Shown here in pieces: positions 1-9,372 of a stretch of DNA of 64,000 nt (position 1 is its first letter; each line of letters starts with the position of its first letter). Position numbers and translations under genes: made by a program. This stretch comes from Pseudonocardia sp. T1-2H (GTDB lineage: Bacteria; Actinomycetota; Actinomycetes; Mycobacteriales; Pseudonocardiaceae). The notes under the pieces are model-generated. The model had not been told where the DNA came from and did no database searches. It was given only the letters and a program-made list of their open reading frames with translations. The stretch spans positions 4,836,001-4,900,000 of the forward strand of contig NZ_JBBPCL010000001.1 in NCBI RefSeq assembly GCF_038039215.1, written 5' to 3'.

Positions 1-5
1 CGCCC

Positions 6-1309
6 TCAGCGGGGCAGGCGGGCGTGCCAGGCGACGGCCTGCTGGTCCGTGAGCATCGCGACCTGGTCCACGACGACGCGCAGGCGGGCGGCGTCGTCGG
101 GGGCGGCGGCCCAGTCCTCGGCCCGGACGGGGTCCAGGCTCTGCGGGGCGCCGCGCAGCAGGGCCTCCCCCAGCTCGTGCAGGAGCTCCCGCTGCCGGGC
201 CTGCATCGCGAGCCGCTCCGGGTCGCTCATCACGTACCGCAGCGCGACGGACTTCAGCACCGCCACCTCCGCGGCCGCCCGCGGCGGGACGACGAGGTCC
301 CCGGAGTGCCGGATCAGCGGGGCCTCGCCCTGGACGTCCAGGGTCGCGTCGGTGGCGATCCGCACGAACCGGCCGACGAGCTCGCTGGTCAGCCGCTTGA
401 GGGCGACGTGCCCCTCGGTCCGCGCGGTGCCGACGTCGAACCCCCGCACCGCCTCGACGGCCGGCAGCGTCGACAGGTCCGCGGCGACCTCCTCGCACGC
501 CGCCCGGTCCGCGCCGAAGTGCCTGCTCGCGAGCTCGGCCAGCGCGCGGCGCTCGGCGGCCGAGCCCAGGGCCGCGAGGTCGATCCGGCCCGCGAGGATC
601 CCGTCCTCGACGTCGTGCACCGAGTACGCCACATCGTCCGACCAGTCCATGACCTGCGCCTCGATACAGCGGTGGCCCTCCCGCATGCCGTCCCGGATCC
701 AGTCGAAGACGTCCGCGTCGTCGGCGTAGGCGCCGAACTTCCGCTCGCCCCCGCGCCGCAGCCACGGGTACTTGCAGGACGCGTCGAGGGCGGCGCGGGT
801 GAGGTTGAGCCCGCCCGCGGTCTCGCCGTGGCCGATCTTCGGCTCGAGCCGGGTCAGGATCCGCAGGGTCTGGGCGTTGCCCTCGAACCCGCCGCAGGCC
901 GCACCGAACTCGTCGAGGGCCCGTTCGCCGTTGTGCCCGAAGGGCGGATGGCCGATGTCGTGGGCGAGCCCCGCGGTGTCCACGACGTCCGGGTCGCAGC
1001 CCAGTTCCTCGGCGATGCCGCGGCCGATCTGCGCGACCTCCAGCGAGTGCGTCAGCCGGGTGCGCGGGATGCCGCTGATCTCGGCGCCCTCCCCGGCCCG
1101 ACGACCTGGGTCTTCCCCGCTAGCCGGCGCAGCGCGGCGGAGTGCAGGACGCGGGCGCGGTCCCGGGAGAACGGGCTGCGGCGCTCGCGGCGGACGCGTT
1201 CGCCCAGGCCCGAGCCCTTCGGCGGTTCGGGGAGGAGGCGGGCGCGGGCGTGCTCGTCGTAGGAGTCCGCAGCGGGGTGCGAACCGCCCTGTTCGACGGA
1301 GAGCGTCAT
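6..1309 (-). CDS. dgt: deoxyguanosinetriphosphate triphosphohydrolase (dGTPase), frameshifted
   Basis: HD-domain dNTPase that cleaves dGTP (and related dNTPs in this subfamily) to deoxynucleoside and triphosphate. The N-terminal 73 residues (ATG at 1309, ending KTQVVGPG) and the rest (from [19 protein letters not shown], with the metal-binding [10 protein letters not shown]) lie in different frames. Adding one base to the C4 run at 1091-1094 joins them into a 434-residue protein of normal dGTPase length. The first metal His is probably in [11 protein letters not shown]. The ATG overlaps the stop of the upstream ydcF-like gene (ATGA). In M. tuberculosis dgt opens the same syntenic block. A sequencing error is more likely than a true pseudogene because all motifs are conserved. 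Confidence 0.9.
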
Positions 1310-2088
1310 CCGAGCCCGGTGTTCTCGGTCTCCGCGGACGCGTGGGTGAGCCGGTAGTAGAGCAGCGCCCCGGTCTCCCGGAAGATGTAGCGCGCCTGCG
1401 TCTCCCGGGTCTGCACGACCGGCCCGCTGCGGGTCGGGGACGTCCAGGCGTCCAGTCCCGCGTCCCGCGCCATGGTGCGGGCGCGCAGCGAGTGCCACGG
1501 GTCGCTGACGACGAGCGCGCTGCTCCACCCCTCCTGCCCGGCCCGGGCGGCGACGGACTTGAGGCTGCCGAGGGTGTCCGTGCCCTCGTCGACCATGTCG
1601 ATCGCCGTGGCGGGGACGCCCCGCGCGGTCAGGTAGCGACGGCCCGCCTCGGCCTCGGTGTAGAGGTCCCCGACCTGCTTGCCCCCGACCGTGACGATCC
1701 GCGGGGCGAGGCCGTCCCGGTAGAGCGCGAGCGCGTGCTTGAGCCGGGCGGCGAGGACCGGGCTGGGCTCGCCGGCGTACTGCGCGGCCCCGAGCACGAC
1801 CACCGCGTCGACGGGCCGGTCCCCGTCCACCCGGGCGACCTGCCAGACGCGGAACGCGGTGCCGCCCACGATGATCACGGCCATCAGCACCGTGCCGAGC
1901 AGCAGCCGCCGGATCCAGCGGGGCGCGGCGCGGCCGGGGACGGCGCGCGCCGCCGCGGGCTCGGGGCCCATCGGCACGGTCTCGGCCTCGGACCAGGGCA
2001 GACGCTCGGTGACGGGATCGGCGTCCGCGCTCTCGTAGCGGCGCCGCGGCTTCCCTCGTGCAGCCGGTCGACGGAGGGGCGCGTTCAC
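1306..2088 (-). CDS. YdcF/SanA-like membrane protein (DUF218)
   Basis: 260 residues from a GTG at 2088 that overlaps the stop of the upstream XdhC-like gene (GTGA). Basic, proline-rich cytoplasmic N-terminus (about 1-58), one membrane segment near 60-82, then a DUF218 domain that begins [17 protein letters not shown] and contains the typical TDTLGSL segment. DUF218 proteins (YdcF, SanA) are implicated in envelope integrity and cell-wall precursor metabolism, but the reaction is unsettled. It is translationally coupled to dgt downstream (ATGA). The DUF218 assignment is firm; the physiological role is not known. Confidence 0.8.
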   Translation of the reverse strand: MNAPLRRPAARGKPRRRYESADADPVTERLPWSEAETVPMGPEPAAARAVPGRAAPRWIRRLLLGTVLMAVIIVGGTAFRVWQVARVDGDRPVDAVVVLGAAQYAGEPSPVLAARLKHALALYRDGLAPRIVTVGGKQVGDLYTEAEAGRRYLTARGVPATAIDMVDEGTDTLGSLKSVAARAGQEGWSSALVVSDPWHSLRARTMARDAGLDAWTSPTRSGPVVQTRETQARYIFRETGALLYYRLTHASAETENTGLG

Positions 2089-3122
2089 CCCCCGATCCGT
2101 CCCTGCGAGGCGCCCAACGCGGTGGCGGCGCGGCCCGCCCGGGCGGCGATCACCTCGGCGACGATCGACACCGCCGTCTCGGCCGGGGTGCGGGCGCCGA
2201 GATCCAACCCGACCGGGCCGTGGATCGTGGCCAGCTGCTCCTCGGACACCCCGGCGGCCAGCAGCCGTTCCCGGCGGGCGGCCTGGGTGCGGCGCGAGCC
2301 GAGCGCGCCGAGGAACCCTCGGCCGTGCTCGAGGCCGGCGAGCAGCATCGCGTCGAAGCGGGGCGAGTGGTCCAGCAGGACGACGACGTCCGCGTCCGTG
2401 AACGCCGCGACGGCGTCCCGCGCCTCGTCGAGCCCGGTGACGGTGCGGCCGGCCCAGCCGAGCAGTGCGGCCTGGGCGAGCAGGGCCTCACCGATCGCGC
2501 CCGCGCCGACGACCAGCACGGACGGCACCGGCACCCACAGGTCGAGCAGCAGCTCGGCGTCCCCGGCGGTGACGCGTTCGGTGACGGTGCCGCCGCGGCG
2601 GAGGAGCCGGCGGGCGGCCTCCACGCCTTCCTCGTCCAGCCCGGCGGTGCCGAGCGAGCCGTGCACGACGTCCAGCGCGGGGCCGGTGAGGACGAGGGCC
2701 GCGGCGCCGTCGACCGTCGAGATCAGCGCGGCCGGGCTGGCGTGTTCGAGGGCCTCCCCGAGGGCCGCGGCGAGCGGGCCCGGCAGCGGGTGGCCGAGCA
2801 GGGTGGCGCCACCCGCGCAGGCGAGGCCGGCCTCGGCGGCGCCGGCCTCGGCGACGTGCGCCTCGCGGACCTCCGGACGCTGCGCGGCGACACTCGCGAG
2901 CGGGACGGCGGTGTCGTCCAGCGCGTGCAGATAGAGGACGCCGGAGGTCTCGCCGGACGCGGTGCCCGCCACGATCTGGCCGGACTCGACCGTGCCGAAA
3001 CCGTGCCGGCCCAGCACCCGGACCACGCCGATCGAGCCGGCCTCACCCGCGCTCCAGCGGCGCAGGGCGGACCCCAGCTCGCGGAGGGTCTCGGAAGTGG
3101 ACGGCACGGAGGTCGCGGTCAC
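2085..3122 (-). CDS. XdhC/CoxI family protein
   Basis: About 345 residues if started at the GTG at 3122 ([16 protein letters not shown]); GTGs at 3140 and 3143 are equally possible, and the open frame runs back to 3272. It has an N-terminal XdhC/CoxI-type domain with the [10 protein letters not shown] segment, then a Rossmann domain with [22 protein letters not shown] and the family signature [18 protein letters not shown]. XdhC proteins insert sulfurated molybdenum cofactor into xanthine dehydrogenase or CO dehydrogenase. No molybdoenzyme lies in this window, so the client is unknown. First gene of a tightly coupled operon with the ydcF-like gene and dgt. Confidence 0.8.
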   Translation of the reverse strand: MTATSVPSTSETLRELGSALRRWSAGEAGSIGVVRVLGRHGFGTVESGQIVAGTASGETSGVLYLHALDDTAVPLASVAAQRPEVREAHVAEAGAAEAGLACAGGATLLGHPLPGPLAAALGEALEHASPAALISTVDGAAALVLTGPALDVVHGSLGTAGLDEEGVEAARRLLRRGGTVTERVTAGDAELLLDLWVPVPSVLVVGAGAIGEALLAQAALLGWAGRTVTGLDEARDAVAAFTDADVVVLLDHSPRFDAMLLAGLEHGRGFLGALGSRRTQAARRERLLAAGVSEEQLATIHGPVGLDLGARTPAETAVSIVAEVIAARAGRAATALGASQGRIGG

Positions 3123-3371
3123 AAGGATCAGCGTAGCCACCACCCCCGACAGTTCGCGCCGACCTGCCGTCCGGCGGGTCGCGCGCCGCCCCGACGTCAA
3201 GGACGTCCGGGTGAACCGGCGGGCGCCCGGGGAACCCGCACGGCATGATCGCCGTTTGACCGGACGTACCACCCACTACAGACTCCCCGGAGCCATGGAC
3301 CCCTCCTGCAGTACCGGCACCGTCCCCCATGGACGGACCTCCCCCACCGCTGACCGTCGCGCGGTGACGTC

Positions 3372-4742
3372 ATGATCATCCTCAACATCCTCCTCGGCGT
3401 GCTCGTCGTCGTCGCGATCACCGCGCTGACCGGGTACTTCGTCGCCCAGGAGTTCGGCTACATGGCCGTGGACCGTTCGCGGTTGAAGGCGAGCGCCGCT
3501 GCCGGTGACGCCGGCGCGAAGCGCACCCTGGCCATCACGAAGCGCACCTCGTTCATGCTGTCCGGCGCACAGCTCGGCATCACCGTCACCGGCCTTCTGG
3601 TCGGCTACGTCGCCGAGCCGCTGATCGGCGACGGCATCGGCGAGCTGCTCGGCGGCGTCGGCGTCCCGACCGGTGTCGGCGTCACGATCGGCGTGATCTT
3701 CGCGCTGCTGCTCTCCACCGTCGTGCAGATGGTGTTCGGCGAGCTCTTCCCGAAGAACCTCGCGATCGCGCGGCCCGAACCGGTCGCCCGGCGGCTCGCG
3801 TTCTCCACGAACCTCTACCTCGGGCTCTTCGGCTGGCTGATCACGTTGTTCGACGCCGCGTCGAACCTGCTGCTCAAGGCCCTGCGGATCGAGCCCGTGC
3901 ACGACGTCGAGCACGCCGCCACCCCGCGGGACCTCGAGGCGATCATCGACGACTCCCGGGACAGCGGCGATCTCCGCCCGGGCCTGTCGACGCTGCTGGA
4001 CCGCGTCCTGGACTTCCAGGACCGTCCGGCGCGGGCCGCGATGATCCCCCGCCCGCGCGTGACGTCGGTGCGGCCGGACATCACGATCGCCGAGCTGTCC
4101 GACGCGATGGCGGCCGGCCACTCGCGCTACCCCGTCGTGGACGGGGAGGACCCCGTCGGCGTCATCTGCCTGCGGGACCTGCTCGCGATCGACGTCCCGG
4201 ACGCCGCGACGCTGCGGGTCTCCGAGGTCATGCGCCCGGCCGTCATCGTGCCCGCGTCGCTGCCGCTGCCCGCGGTGCTCGACGCGCTGCGCGAGGCGGA
4301 CGACGAGTTCGCCTGCGTCCTCGACGAGTACGGCGGCCTCGCCGGCGTCATCACCACCGAGGACATCGCGGAGGAGCTGGTCGGCGAGATCACCGACGAG
4401 CACGACGTGGGCGTCGACGACGACCCGCACGCCCTGGGCGACGGCTGGACCGTCCCCGGCGCGCTGCACGTCGACGAGGTCGGCCGGCTGCTCGACGCGG
4501 ACCTGCCCGAAGGCGACTACCAGACCGTCGGCGGCCTGGTCATCGCCGAGCTGCAGCGCCTCCCCGAACCCGGGGACGTCATCACCGTGATCCTGCCCCG
4601 CGAGGCGGGCGCGGAGGACGACGAGGACGAGCACCGGCTCGAGATCGAGGTGCGTGAGGTGGAGCGACGGGTGCCGGAGACGGTGCGGCTGCGCCTGGTC
4701 ACCGTGCCCGCGTCGCGCCGCGAGGCGGAGGAGAGGGCATGA
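3372..4742 (+). CDS. DUF21/CBS/CorC-type membrane protein (hemolysin family)
   Basis: 456 residues. A DUF21 (CNNM) transmembrane domain covers about residues 1-190, with hydrophobic segments at the N-terminus and near 60-80, 105-125 and 145-165. It is followed by a CBS pair (about 220-330, including SRYPVVDGED and FACVLDEYGGLAGVITTEDI) and a CorC_HlyC transporter-associated domain (about 345-430). This is the standard layout of CNNM/CorC magnesium-transport-related proteins; the hemolysin name is historical. The stop overlaps the start of a shorter paralogue at 4739 (ATGA), so the two are probably made together as a membrane complex. Confidence 0.9.
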   Translation: MIILNILLGVLVVVAITALTGYFVAQEFGYMAVDRSRLKASAAAGDAGAKRTLAITKRTSFMLSGAQLGITVTGLLVGYVAEPLIGDGIGELLGGVGVPTGVGVTIGVIFALLLSTVVQMVFGELFPKNLAIARPEPVARRLAFSTNLYLGLFGWLITLFDAASNLLLKALRIEPVHDVEHAATPRDLEAIIDDSRDSGDLRPGLSTLLDRVLDFQDRPARAAMIPRPRVTSVRPDITIAELSDAMAAGHSRYPVVDGEDPVGVICLRDLLAIDVPDAATLRVSEVMRPAVIVPASLPLPAVLDALREADDEFACVLDEYGGLAGVITTEDIAEELVGEITDEHDVGVDDDPHALGDGWTVPGALHVDEVGRLLDADLPEGDYQTVGGLVIAELQRLPEPGDVITVILPREAGAEDDEDEHRLEIEVREVERRVPETVRLRLVTVPASRREAEERA

Positions 4743-5719
4743 GCGTCGGAGTGATCGTCGCGTCGACGGCACTGGTGGCGCTGTCCGCGTTCTTCGTCGC
4801 CGTCGAGTTCGCGCTCGTGGCGGCCCGCCGCTACCGACTCGAGGAGCTCGCCGACACCAGCGCGTCGGCCCGCGCCGCGCTGCGCAGCGCGAAGGACCTG
4901 TCCCTGCTGCTCGCCGGGTCCCAGCTCGGCATCACGCTCTGCACGCTGGGCCTCGGTGCGGTCGCCAAGCCCGCCGTCGACGCCGCGTTGCAGCCGGTGT
5001 TCGAAGGCTGGGGCCTGCCGTCGGGCACGGCAGGCGTCCTGTCGTTCGTGCTCTCGCTGATCGTCGTGACGTTCGTGCACCTCGTCGTCGGGGAGATGGC
5101 GCCGAAGTCCTGGGCGATCTCGCACCCCGAGCGCTCGGCCACGCTGCTGGCGCTGCCGATGCGCGGCTTCATGATCGTGACCCGGCCGCTGCTGCTGGGG
5201 CTCAACGGGATGGCGAACCGGTGCCTGCGCCGGGTCGGCGTCGAACCCGTCGACGAGATGGCGTCCGGTCGCACTCCCGCGGACCTGCGCGAGCTCGTCG
5301 ACCACTCGGCGCGGGCCGGGGCGCTGGACGACGACCGCCGGAACCAGCTCGTCACCGTGCTGGAACTGGAGGACGCGCCGCTGCGGCAGTTCGTCCACCG
5401 CGAGCTGACCGGCGTCTCCGCGGACGACGACGTGGCCCGCATCCGCGACACCTCGCGGGCGAGCGGGCACCTGCGGCTGATCGTGCGGGACGGCGGCGAG
5501 CCCGTCGGGTTCGTCCACGTGCGGGACACGCTCGGCCGGGAGGGCACGGCCCGGGAGCTGATCCGCCCGGTGCTGCGGCTCGACGCGGACATGCCCGTCT
5601 ACCAGGCGCTCGCGACGATGCGGGAGACCCGCAGCCACCTCGCGCTCGTCGAGGACGGGTCCGAGCTGCTCGGCCTGGTCACTCTGCACGACCTGGTGGA
5701 CCGGCTGCTGCCGGCCTGA
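4739..5719 (+). CDS. DUF21/CBS membrane protein lacking the CorC_HlyC domain
   Basis: 326 residues. DUF21 transmembrane domain (about 1-190, with conserved VVGEMAPKSWAI) and a CBS pair (about 210-325, ending LLGLVTLHDLVDRLL). It stops right after the second CBS motif and lacks the C-terminal CorC_HlyC domain of its neighbour. Paired long and short paralogues in this order are common in actinobacteria and suggest a heteromeric ion-transport or regulatory unit. The start is fixed by the ATGA overlap with the preceding gene. An imperfect hairpin follows the stop. Confidence 0.88.
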   Translation: MSVGVIVASTALVALSAFFVAVEFALVAARRYRLEELADTSASARAALRSAKDLSLLLAGSQLGITLCTLGLGAVAKPAVDAALQPVFEGWGLPSGTAGVLSFVLSLIVVTFVHLVVGEMAPKSWAISHPERSATLLALPMRGFMIVTRPLLLGLNGMANRCLRRVGVEPVDEMASGRTPADLRELVDHSARAGALDDDRRNQLVTVLELEDAPLRQFVHRELTGVSADDDVARIRDTSRASGHLRLIVRDGGEPVGFVHVRDTLGREGTARELIRPVLRLDADMPVYQALATMRETRSHLALVEDGSELLGLVTLHDLVDRLLPA

Positions 5720-5727
5720 CACGGCCC

Positions 5728-5761
5728 GTCCGGGTCGGCGCTTCGGCGCGGCGGCCCGGAC
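5728..5761. terminator. hairpin between convergent genes, likely bidirectional terminator
   Basis: GTCCGGG pairs with CCCGGAC and, further in, GCGC pairs with GCGC around a TTCG tetraloop, with an asymmetric internal bulge. It lies between the plus-strand CBS gene (stop 5719) and minus-strand glyS (stop 5859). No U-tract, as is common in high-GC actinobacteria. Confidence 0.5.
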
Positions 5762-5858
5762 GGAGCCTCCACCCTCTCGCTCACACGCGGGCAGCCTGAT
5801 CAGCCCGTGGGGCCGATCTCAGCCGGACAGGGCCGCTACCGGTCCCACGGAGCGGTCC

Positions 5859-7256
5859 TCAGGCGCCGAGCAGGCGGGTGGCGAGGTAGCTCTCGACCTG
5901 GTCCAGGCCGATCCGCTCCTGGGCCATCGTGTCCCGCTCGCGGATCGTCACCGCGTTGTCGGTCAGGGTGTCGAAGTCCACCGTGATGCAGAACGGGGTG
6001 CCGATCTCGTCCTGCCGGCGGTAGCGGCGGCCGATGGCGCCGGCGTCGTCGAAGTCCACGTTCCAGTTCTTGCGCAGCTGCGCCGCGAGGTCGCGCGCCT
6101 TGGGCGAGAGGTCCGCGTTGCGCGAGAGCGGGAGCACCGCGGCCTTGACCGGCGCGAGGCGGCGGTCGAGCTTCAGCACGACCCGCTTGTCGACGCCGCC
6201 CTTGGCGTTCGGCGCCTCGTCCTCGGTGTAGGCCTCGATGAGGAACGCCATCATCGAGCGGCCGACGCCCGCCGCGGGCTCGATCACGTACGGCCGGTAG
6301 CGGGTGCCGCTGGCCTGGTCGTAGAACGAGAGGTCGACGCCCGAGTGGTTCGAGTGCGTCGTCAGGTCGAAGTCCGTGCGGTTGGCGATGCCCTCGAGCT
6401 CGCCCCACTCCTGCCCGGTGAACTCGAAGCGGTACTCGATGTCCACGGTGCGCTTGGAGTAGTGCGAGAGCTTCTCCTTGGGGTGCTCGTAGTGCCGCAG
6501 GTTCTCCGGCGAGATCCCCAGGTCCGTGTACCAGCGCGTGCGCTCGTCGATCCAGTACTGGTGGATCTCCTCGTCCGTGCCCGGCTCGACGAAGTACTCC
6601 ATCTCCATCTGCTCGAACTCGCGGGTGCGGAAGATGAAGTTGCCGGGCGTGATCTCGTTGCGGAAGCTCTTGCCCATCTGGCCGATGCCGAACGGGGGCT
6701 TCTTGCGCGAGGTCGTCTGCACGTTGAGGAAGTTGACGAAGATGCCCTGCGCCGTCTCCGGCCGCAGGTAGGCCAGTCCCTCGTCGCTCTTCACCGGGCC
6801 GAGGTGGGTCTCCAGCATCATGTTGAAGTCCTGCGGCGCCGTGTACTGGCCGCGGGTGCCGCAGTTCGGGCACGGGACGTCGGAGAGGTCGTCCTCGGTC
6901 GCGGCCTTGCCGGTGCGCTCGACGTACTCCTCGGCGAGCTGGTCGGCACGGAACCGCTTGTGGCAGGAGAGGCACTCGACCAGGGGGTCGTTGAACACCC
7001 CGACGTGGCCGGAGGCGACCCAGACCTGGCGGGGCAGGATCACCGAGCTGTCCAGCCCGACCACGTCGTCGCGGCCGGTGACCATCGACTTCCACCACTG
7101 CCGCTTGATGTTCTCCTTGAGCTCCACGCCCAGGGGCCCGTAGTCCCACGCGGAGCGGGTGCCGCCGTAGATCTCCCCCGAGGCGAAGACGAAGCCGCGG
7201 CGCTTGGCGAGCGCGACGATGGTCTCGATCTTGGCGGAACTGGGCTTGCTGGCCAC
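5859..7256 (-). CDS. glyS: glycine--tRNA ligase
   Basis: 465 residues, the usual length of the single-chain alpha2 class II enzyme. It charges tRNA-Gly with glycine. Visible features are the N-terminal [13 protein letters not shown], a zinc-ribbon-like insertion (CLSCHKRF...CPNCGTRG), class II motif 2 in [19 protein letters not shown], and a C-terminal anticodon-binding domain ending in [13 protein letters not shown]. Start ATG at 7256. Its position opposite smtB-zur matches M. tuberculosis Rv2357c-Rv2359. Confidence 0.97.
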   Translation of the reverse strand: MASKPSSAKIETIVALAKRRGFVFASGEIYGGTRSAWDYGPLGVELKENIKRQWWKSMVTGRDDVVGLDSSVILPRQVWVASGHVGVFNDPLVECLSCHKRFRADQLAEEYVERTGKAATEDDLSDVPCPNCGTRGQYTAPQDFNMMLETHLGPVKSDEGLAYLRPETAQGIFVNFLNVQTTSRKKPPFGIGQMGKSFRNEITPGNFIFRTREFEQMEMEYFVEPGTDEEIHQYWIDERTRWYTDLGISPENLRHYEHPKEKLSHYSKRTVDIEYRFEFTGQEWGELEGIANRTDFDLTTHSNHSGVDLSFYDQASGTRYRPYVIEPAAGVGRSMMAFLIEAYTEDEAPNAKGGVDKRVVLKLDRRLAPVKAAVLPLSRNADLSPKARDLAAQLRKNWNVDFDDAGAIGRRYRRQDEIGTPFCITVDFDTLTDNAVTIRERDTMAQERIGLDQVESYLATRLLGA

Positions 7257-7319
7257 GGAGGTACTCCTGGGAGGGATCAGACGGAACTCACCCCCGCCGG
7301 ATGCGAGGGCATTCCCAGA

Positions 7320-7706
7320 CTATCCGCCGCCGAGGTGTGCCCGCCGCGGGGCACCGTCACCGAGAGTGCCGGTCCGGTCCTCCGTGAGCAGGCTCTCCCG
7401 CTCGACGACGAGGCCGTCGACGCCCGTCAGCAGGGTCTCGTACGCGGACGGCTCGTCCGCCAGGGCCTCGGACAGCAGCGGGACGACGTGCTCGCGCACC
7501 GGGAAGGGCGACAGTGCCCGGCGGTAGGCGTCGACGGAGTCGAACCGGACGGTGAGCACCCAGCGTTCGGGGTCGTCGACGGCGCGGCCCGCCTCGCCGC
7601 CCCGGCAGCCGGGCGCGGCACCCAGCAGCTCGAGGGCGCGGCGGGCCCGGGCGGCGAACGCCGGGGCCTGCGGGGCGGGCACGGCGAAGCGACAGACGAG
7701 CAGCAC
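7320..7706 (-). CDS. antibiotic biosynthesis monooxygenase (ABM)-like protein
   Basis: 128 residues that resemble a single dimeric alpha/beta-barrel ABM domain: beta strands in LLVCRFAVPA and RWVLTVRFDSVDAYRRAL, a helix between, and an APGCRGGEAGR turn. These small proteins range from haem-degrading IsdG types to quinol monooxygenases. No haem-ligand signature is obvious, so the substrate is unknown. It is divergent from smtB, and the candidate Zur box lies just upstream of its start, so shared zinc control is conceivable but unproven. Confidence 0.7.
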   Translation of the reverse strand: MLLVCRFAVPAPQAPAFAARARRALELLGAAPGCRGGEAGRAVDDPERWVLTVRFDSVDAYRRALSPFPVREHVVPLLSEALADEPSAYETLLTGVDGLVVERESLLTEDRTGTLGDGAPRRAHLGGG

Positions 7707-7719
7707 ACCGCGACCTTAG

Positions 7720-7734
7720 TGAAAACGACTACCA
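7720..7734. promoter_or_regulatory. candidate Zur box upstream of smtB-zur
   Basis: TGAAAACGACTACCA. The left half is identical to the actinobacterial Zur consensus half TGAAAACGA; the right half matches the mirror TTTTCA only partly. It sits 66 nt before the smtB ATG at 7800 and 14 nt before the divergent ABM gene. Zur autoregulation of the smtB-zur operon is known in mycobacteria. Assigned by similarity only. Confidence 0.4.
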
Positions 7735-7799
7735 TGCGAGATGCGGCCCGGCGAGGTCTGTCGAACCACCGAGGGCGTGGCCGCCGCCCACGGGACTGG

Positions 7800-8189
7800 A
7801 TGGTCATGCCGATCACCGAGCCGATCGCGGAGCCCGTCTCCGGAGACGAGCACGACGAGCACCCCTGCCCCGACGTGCGCCCCGCCCCCGCTCCGGTCGT
7901 CCGCACGCCGGCCACGCTCGCGGCGGCCGGAGACCTGCTGCGCGCGCTCGCCGCCCCGGTCCGGATCGCGGTCGTGCTGCAGCTGCTGGAGTCCTCGCGC
8001 TGCGTGCACGACCTGGTCGACGCGCTGCAGGTCACCCAGCCGCTGATCAGCCAGCACCTGCGGGTTCTGAAGTCCGCGGGGGTCGTCGAGGGCACCCGGC
8101 AGGGGCGCGAGGTCGTCTACTCCCTGGTCGACGACCACCTCGCGCACATCGTCGTCGACGCCCTGACGCACGTCGAGGAGGATGCGTGA
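7800..8189 (+). CDS. smtB: ArsR/SmtB family zinc-sensing repressor
   Basis: 129 residues from the ATG at 7800. An in-frame ATG at 7734 would add a basic tail that overlaps the probable operator, so the shorter form is preferred. Acidic/His N-terminus (DEHDEHPCPD), then a winged-helix domain (about 40-110) with recognition helix TQPLISQHLRVLKSAGVV. The C-terminal helix carries D111-x-H113...H124-x-x-E127, the exact spacing of the alpha-5 zinc site of SmtB/CzrA proteins. It should therefore release DNA when zinc is bound. The stop overlaps the GTG of zur (GTGA), as in the mycobacterial smtB-furB operon. Confidence 0.9.
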   Translation: MVMPITEPIAEPVSGDEHDEHPCPDVRPAPAPVVRTPATLAAAGDLLRALAAPVRIAVVLQLLESSRCVHDLVDALQVTQPLISQHLRVLKSAGVVEGTRQGREVVYSLVDDHLAHIVVDALTHVEEDA

Positions 8190-8611
8190 GCACGACCCCA
8201 CCGGCGGTAGCCGGGAGCCGCGTGCAGCGCGCGACCAAGCAACGCGCCGCGGTGTCCGCGCTGCTGGACCGGCTCGACGACTTCCGTTCCGCCCAGGAGA
8301 TCCACGAGGAGCTCCGGCGCACCGGCGAGGGCATCGGCCTGACGACGGTGTACCGGACGCTGCAGGTCCTGGCGGACGGCGGCGAGGTCGACGTCCTGCG
8401 CACCGGCTCCGGCGAGGCCGTCTACCGGCGCTGCGAGACCGACGACCACCACCACCACCTGGTCTGCCGGCGCTGCGGCGCGGCCGTCGAGATCGAGGGG
8501 CCGGCCGTCGAGAGCTGGGCGCAGCGGATCGCCGAGGAACACGGGTTCACCGAGCTCAGCCACACCGTGGAGATCTTCGGACTGTGCCGGCCCTGCGGCG
8601 ACGCCCGGTGA
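8186..8611 (+). CDS. zur: zinc uptake regulator Zur (FurB)
   Basis: 141 residues, Fur superfamily. N-terminal winged helix with GIGLTTVYRTLQVLADGGEVD, hinge with YRRCETDDHHHHLVCRRCG, and C-terminal structural zinc cysteines CRRC and CRPC. It represses zinc-uptake genes when zinc is replete. The GTG start overlaps the smtB stop, so the two opposite-acting zinc sensors (repressor released by zinc, repressor activated by zinc) are co-translated. Gene order is the same as in M. tuberculosis Rv2358-Rv2359. Confidence 0.92.
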   Translation: MSTTPPAVAGSRVQRATKQRAAVSALLDRLDDFRSAQEIHEELRRTGEGIGLTTVYRTLQVLADGGEVDVLRTGSGEAVYRRCETDDHHHHLVCRRCGAAVEIEGPAVESWAQRIAEEHGFTELSHTVEIFGLCRPCGDAR

Positions 8612-8714
8612 CGGGCGTCTCATAACGAGATCCCCGCACGTCTCCGAGGCGGTTAGCGTCCTCCCCGACGTGCGCGACGGTGCGTACGGCGCCGAGCGTG
8701 GGGAGGCCGTCATC

Positions 8715-9317
8715 GTGAGCGACGACGGAGGCAGCATCGGGACCGAGGCCGCGCCCAGCACGGTGCGCGCGCTCGACAGCCCGGAGTCCGGTGAGCTGGC
8801 GCAGCTCGCCGCGGTGTTCGAGGACCTGCAGTACGTGCTGCGCTGCTGCGAGCACCTCGTCTCCGCACTGGCCGCGCCGGAGCAGGACCAGGTGCTCGTC
8901 GAGGCCTTGTGGACCGGCGCGCTCGTCGGCTACGTCCGCTGCTTCTCGGGCCGCACGAAGGTCCTCACCTCCGACGACGTCAAGACCCTGGACCTCGACG
9001 CGGAGATGGCCGGCCTGCATCCGCTGTTCCCGAAGCTGCGGGACCACTACGCGTCCCGGCACGTGAACCCGCGCGAGGCGTTCACGATCGGGATCGCGCA
9101 GGCGAACGACGGGCACCCGACGGGCGTCGCGATCGTCTCCGCGCCCCGTCCGCCGGTCGACGACCCGACGGTCCGGGTGCTCGGCCGGATCGCCTACGGC
9201 CTCTCCGGGCTCGTGGACTCGAAGATGGCCGCCGCGCAGGAACGGGTACTCGCGGCCGCGCGGGAGATGACCGCCGCGGACCTCGCCGGCCTTCCCCTGG
9301 TCCGCCTGGACGGCTGA
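8715..9317 (+). CDS. conserved protein of unknown function
   Basis: 200 residues from the GTG at 8715, which has a clear GGGAGG ribosome site 8 nt upstream; the frame stays open back to 8670. Soluble and mostly helical, with the segments LQYVLRCCEHLVSALAAPEQDQ, SGRTKVLTSDDV and LFPKLRDHYASRHVNPREAF. No catalytic motif or membrane segment is recognised. It stands alone between zur and a convergent transporter and ends in a hairpin. I do not recognise the family beyond its actinobacterial look. Confidence 0.7.
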   Translation: MSDDGGSIGTEAAPSTVRALDSPESGELAQLAAVFEDLQYVLRCCEHLVSALAAPEQDQVLVEALWTGALVGYVRCFSGRTKVLTSDDVKTLDLDAEMAGLHPLFPKLRDHYASRHVNPREAFTIGIAQANDGHPTGVAIVSAPRPPVDDPTVRVLGRIAYGLSGLVDSKMAAAQERVLAAAREMTAADLAGLPLVRLDG

Positions 9318-9331
9318 CGGCCGCCGCCGCA

Positions 9332-9372
9332 TGAGTTGCTCGAGCGTCGACCAGTGACGCTCGAGCCGCTCA
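9332..9372. terminator. GCTCGAGC palindrome, copy 1 (terminator-like dispersed repeat)
   Basis: Arms 9332-9348 and 9356-9372 share GCTCGAGCGTC, with two imperfect pairs further out. It lies between convergent genes, and the TGA stop of the MFS gene is inside the right arm. A related copy lies at 11814-11852. Confidence 0.6.

Noticed and set aside
24..1262. Long plus-strand frame over dgt
   Set aside because: Antisense shadow caused by GC-rich third positions; dGTPase motifs lie on the minus strand.
3276..4772. 498-codon minus-strand frame over the first CBS protein
   Set aside because: Arg/Gly/Asp/His-rich low-complexity shadow with no domain; the plus strand encodes a full DUF21/CBS/CorC protein.
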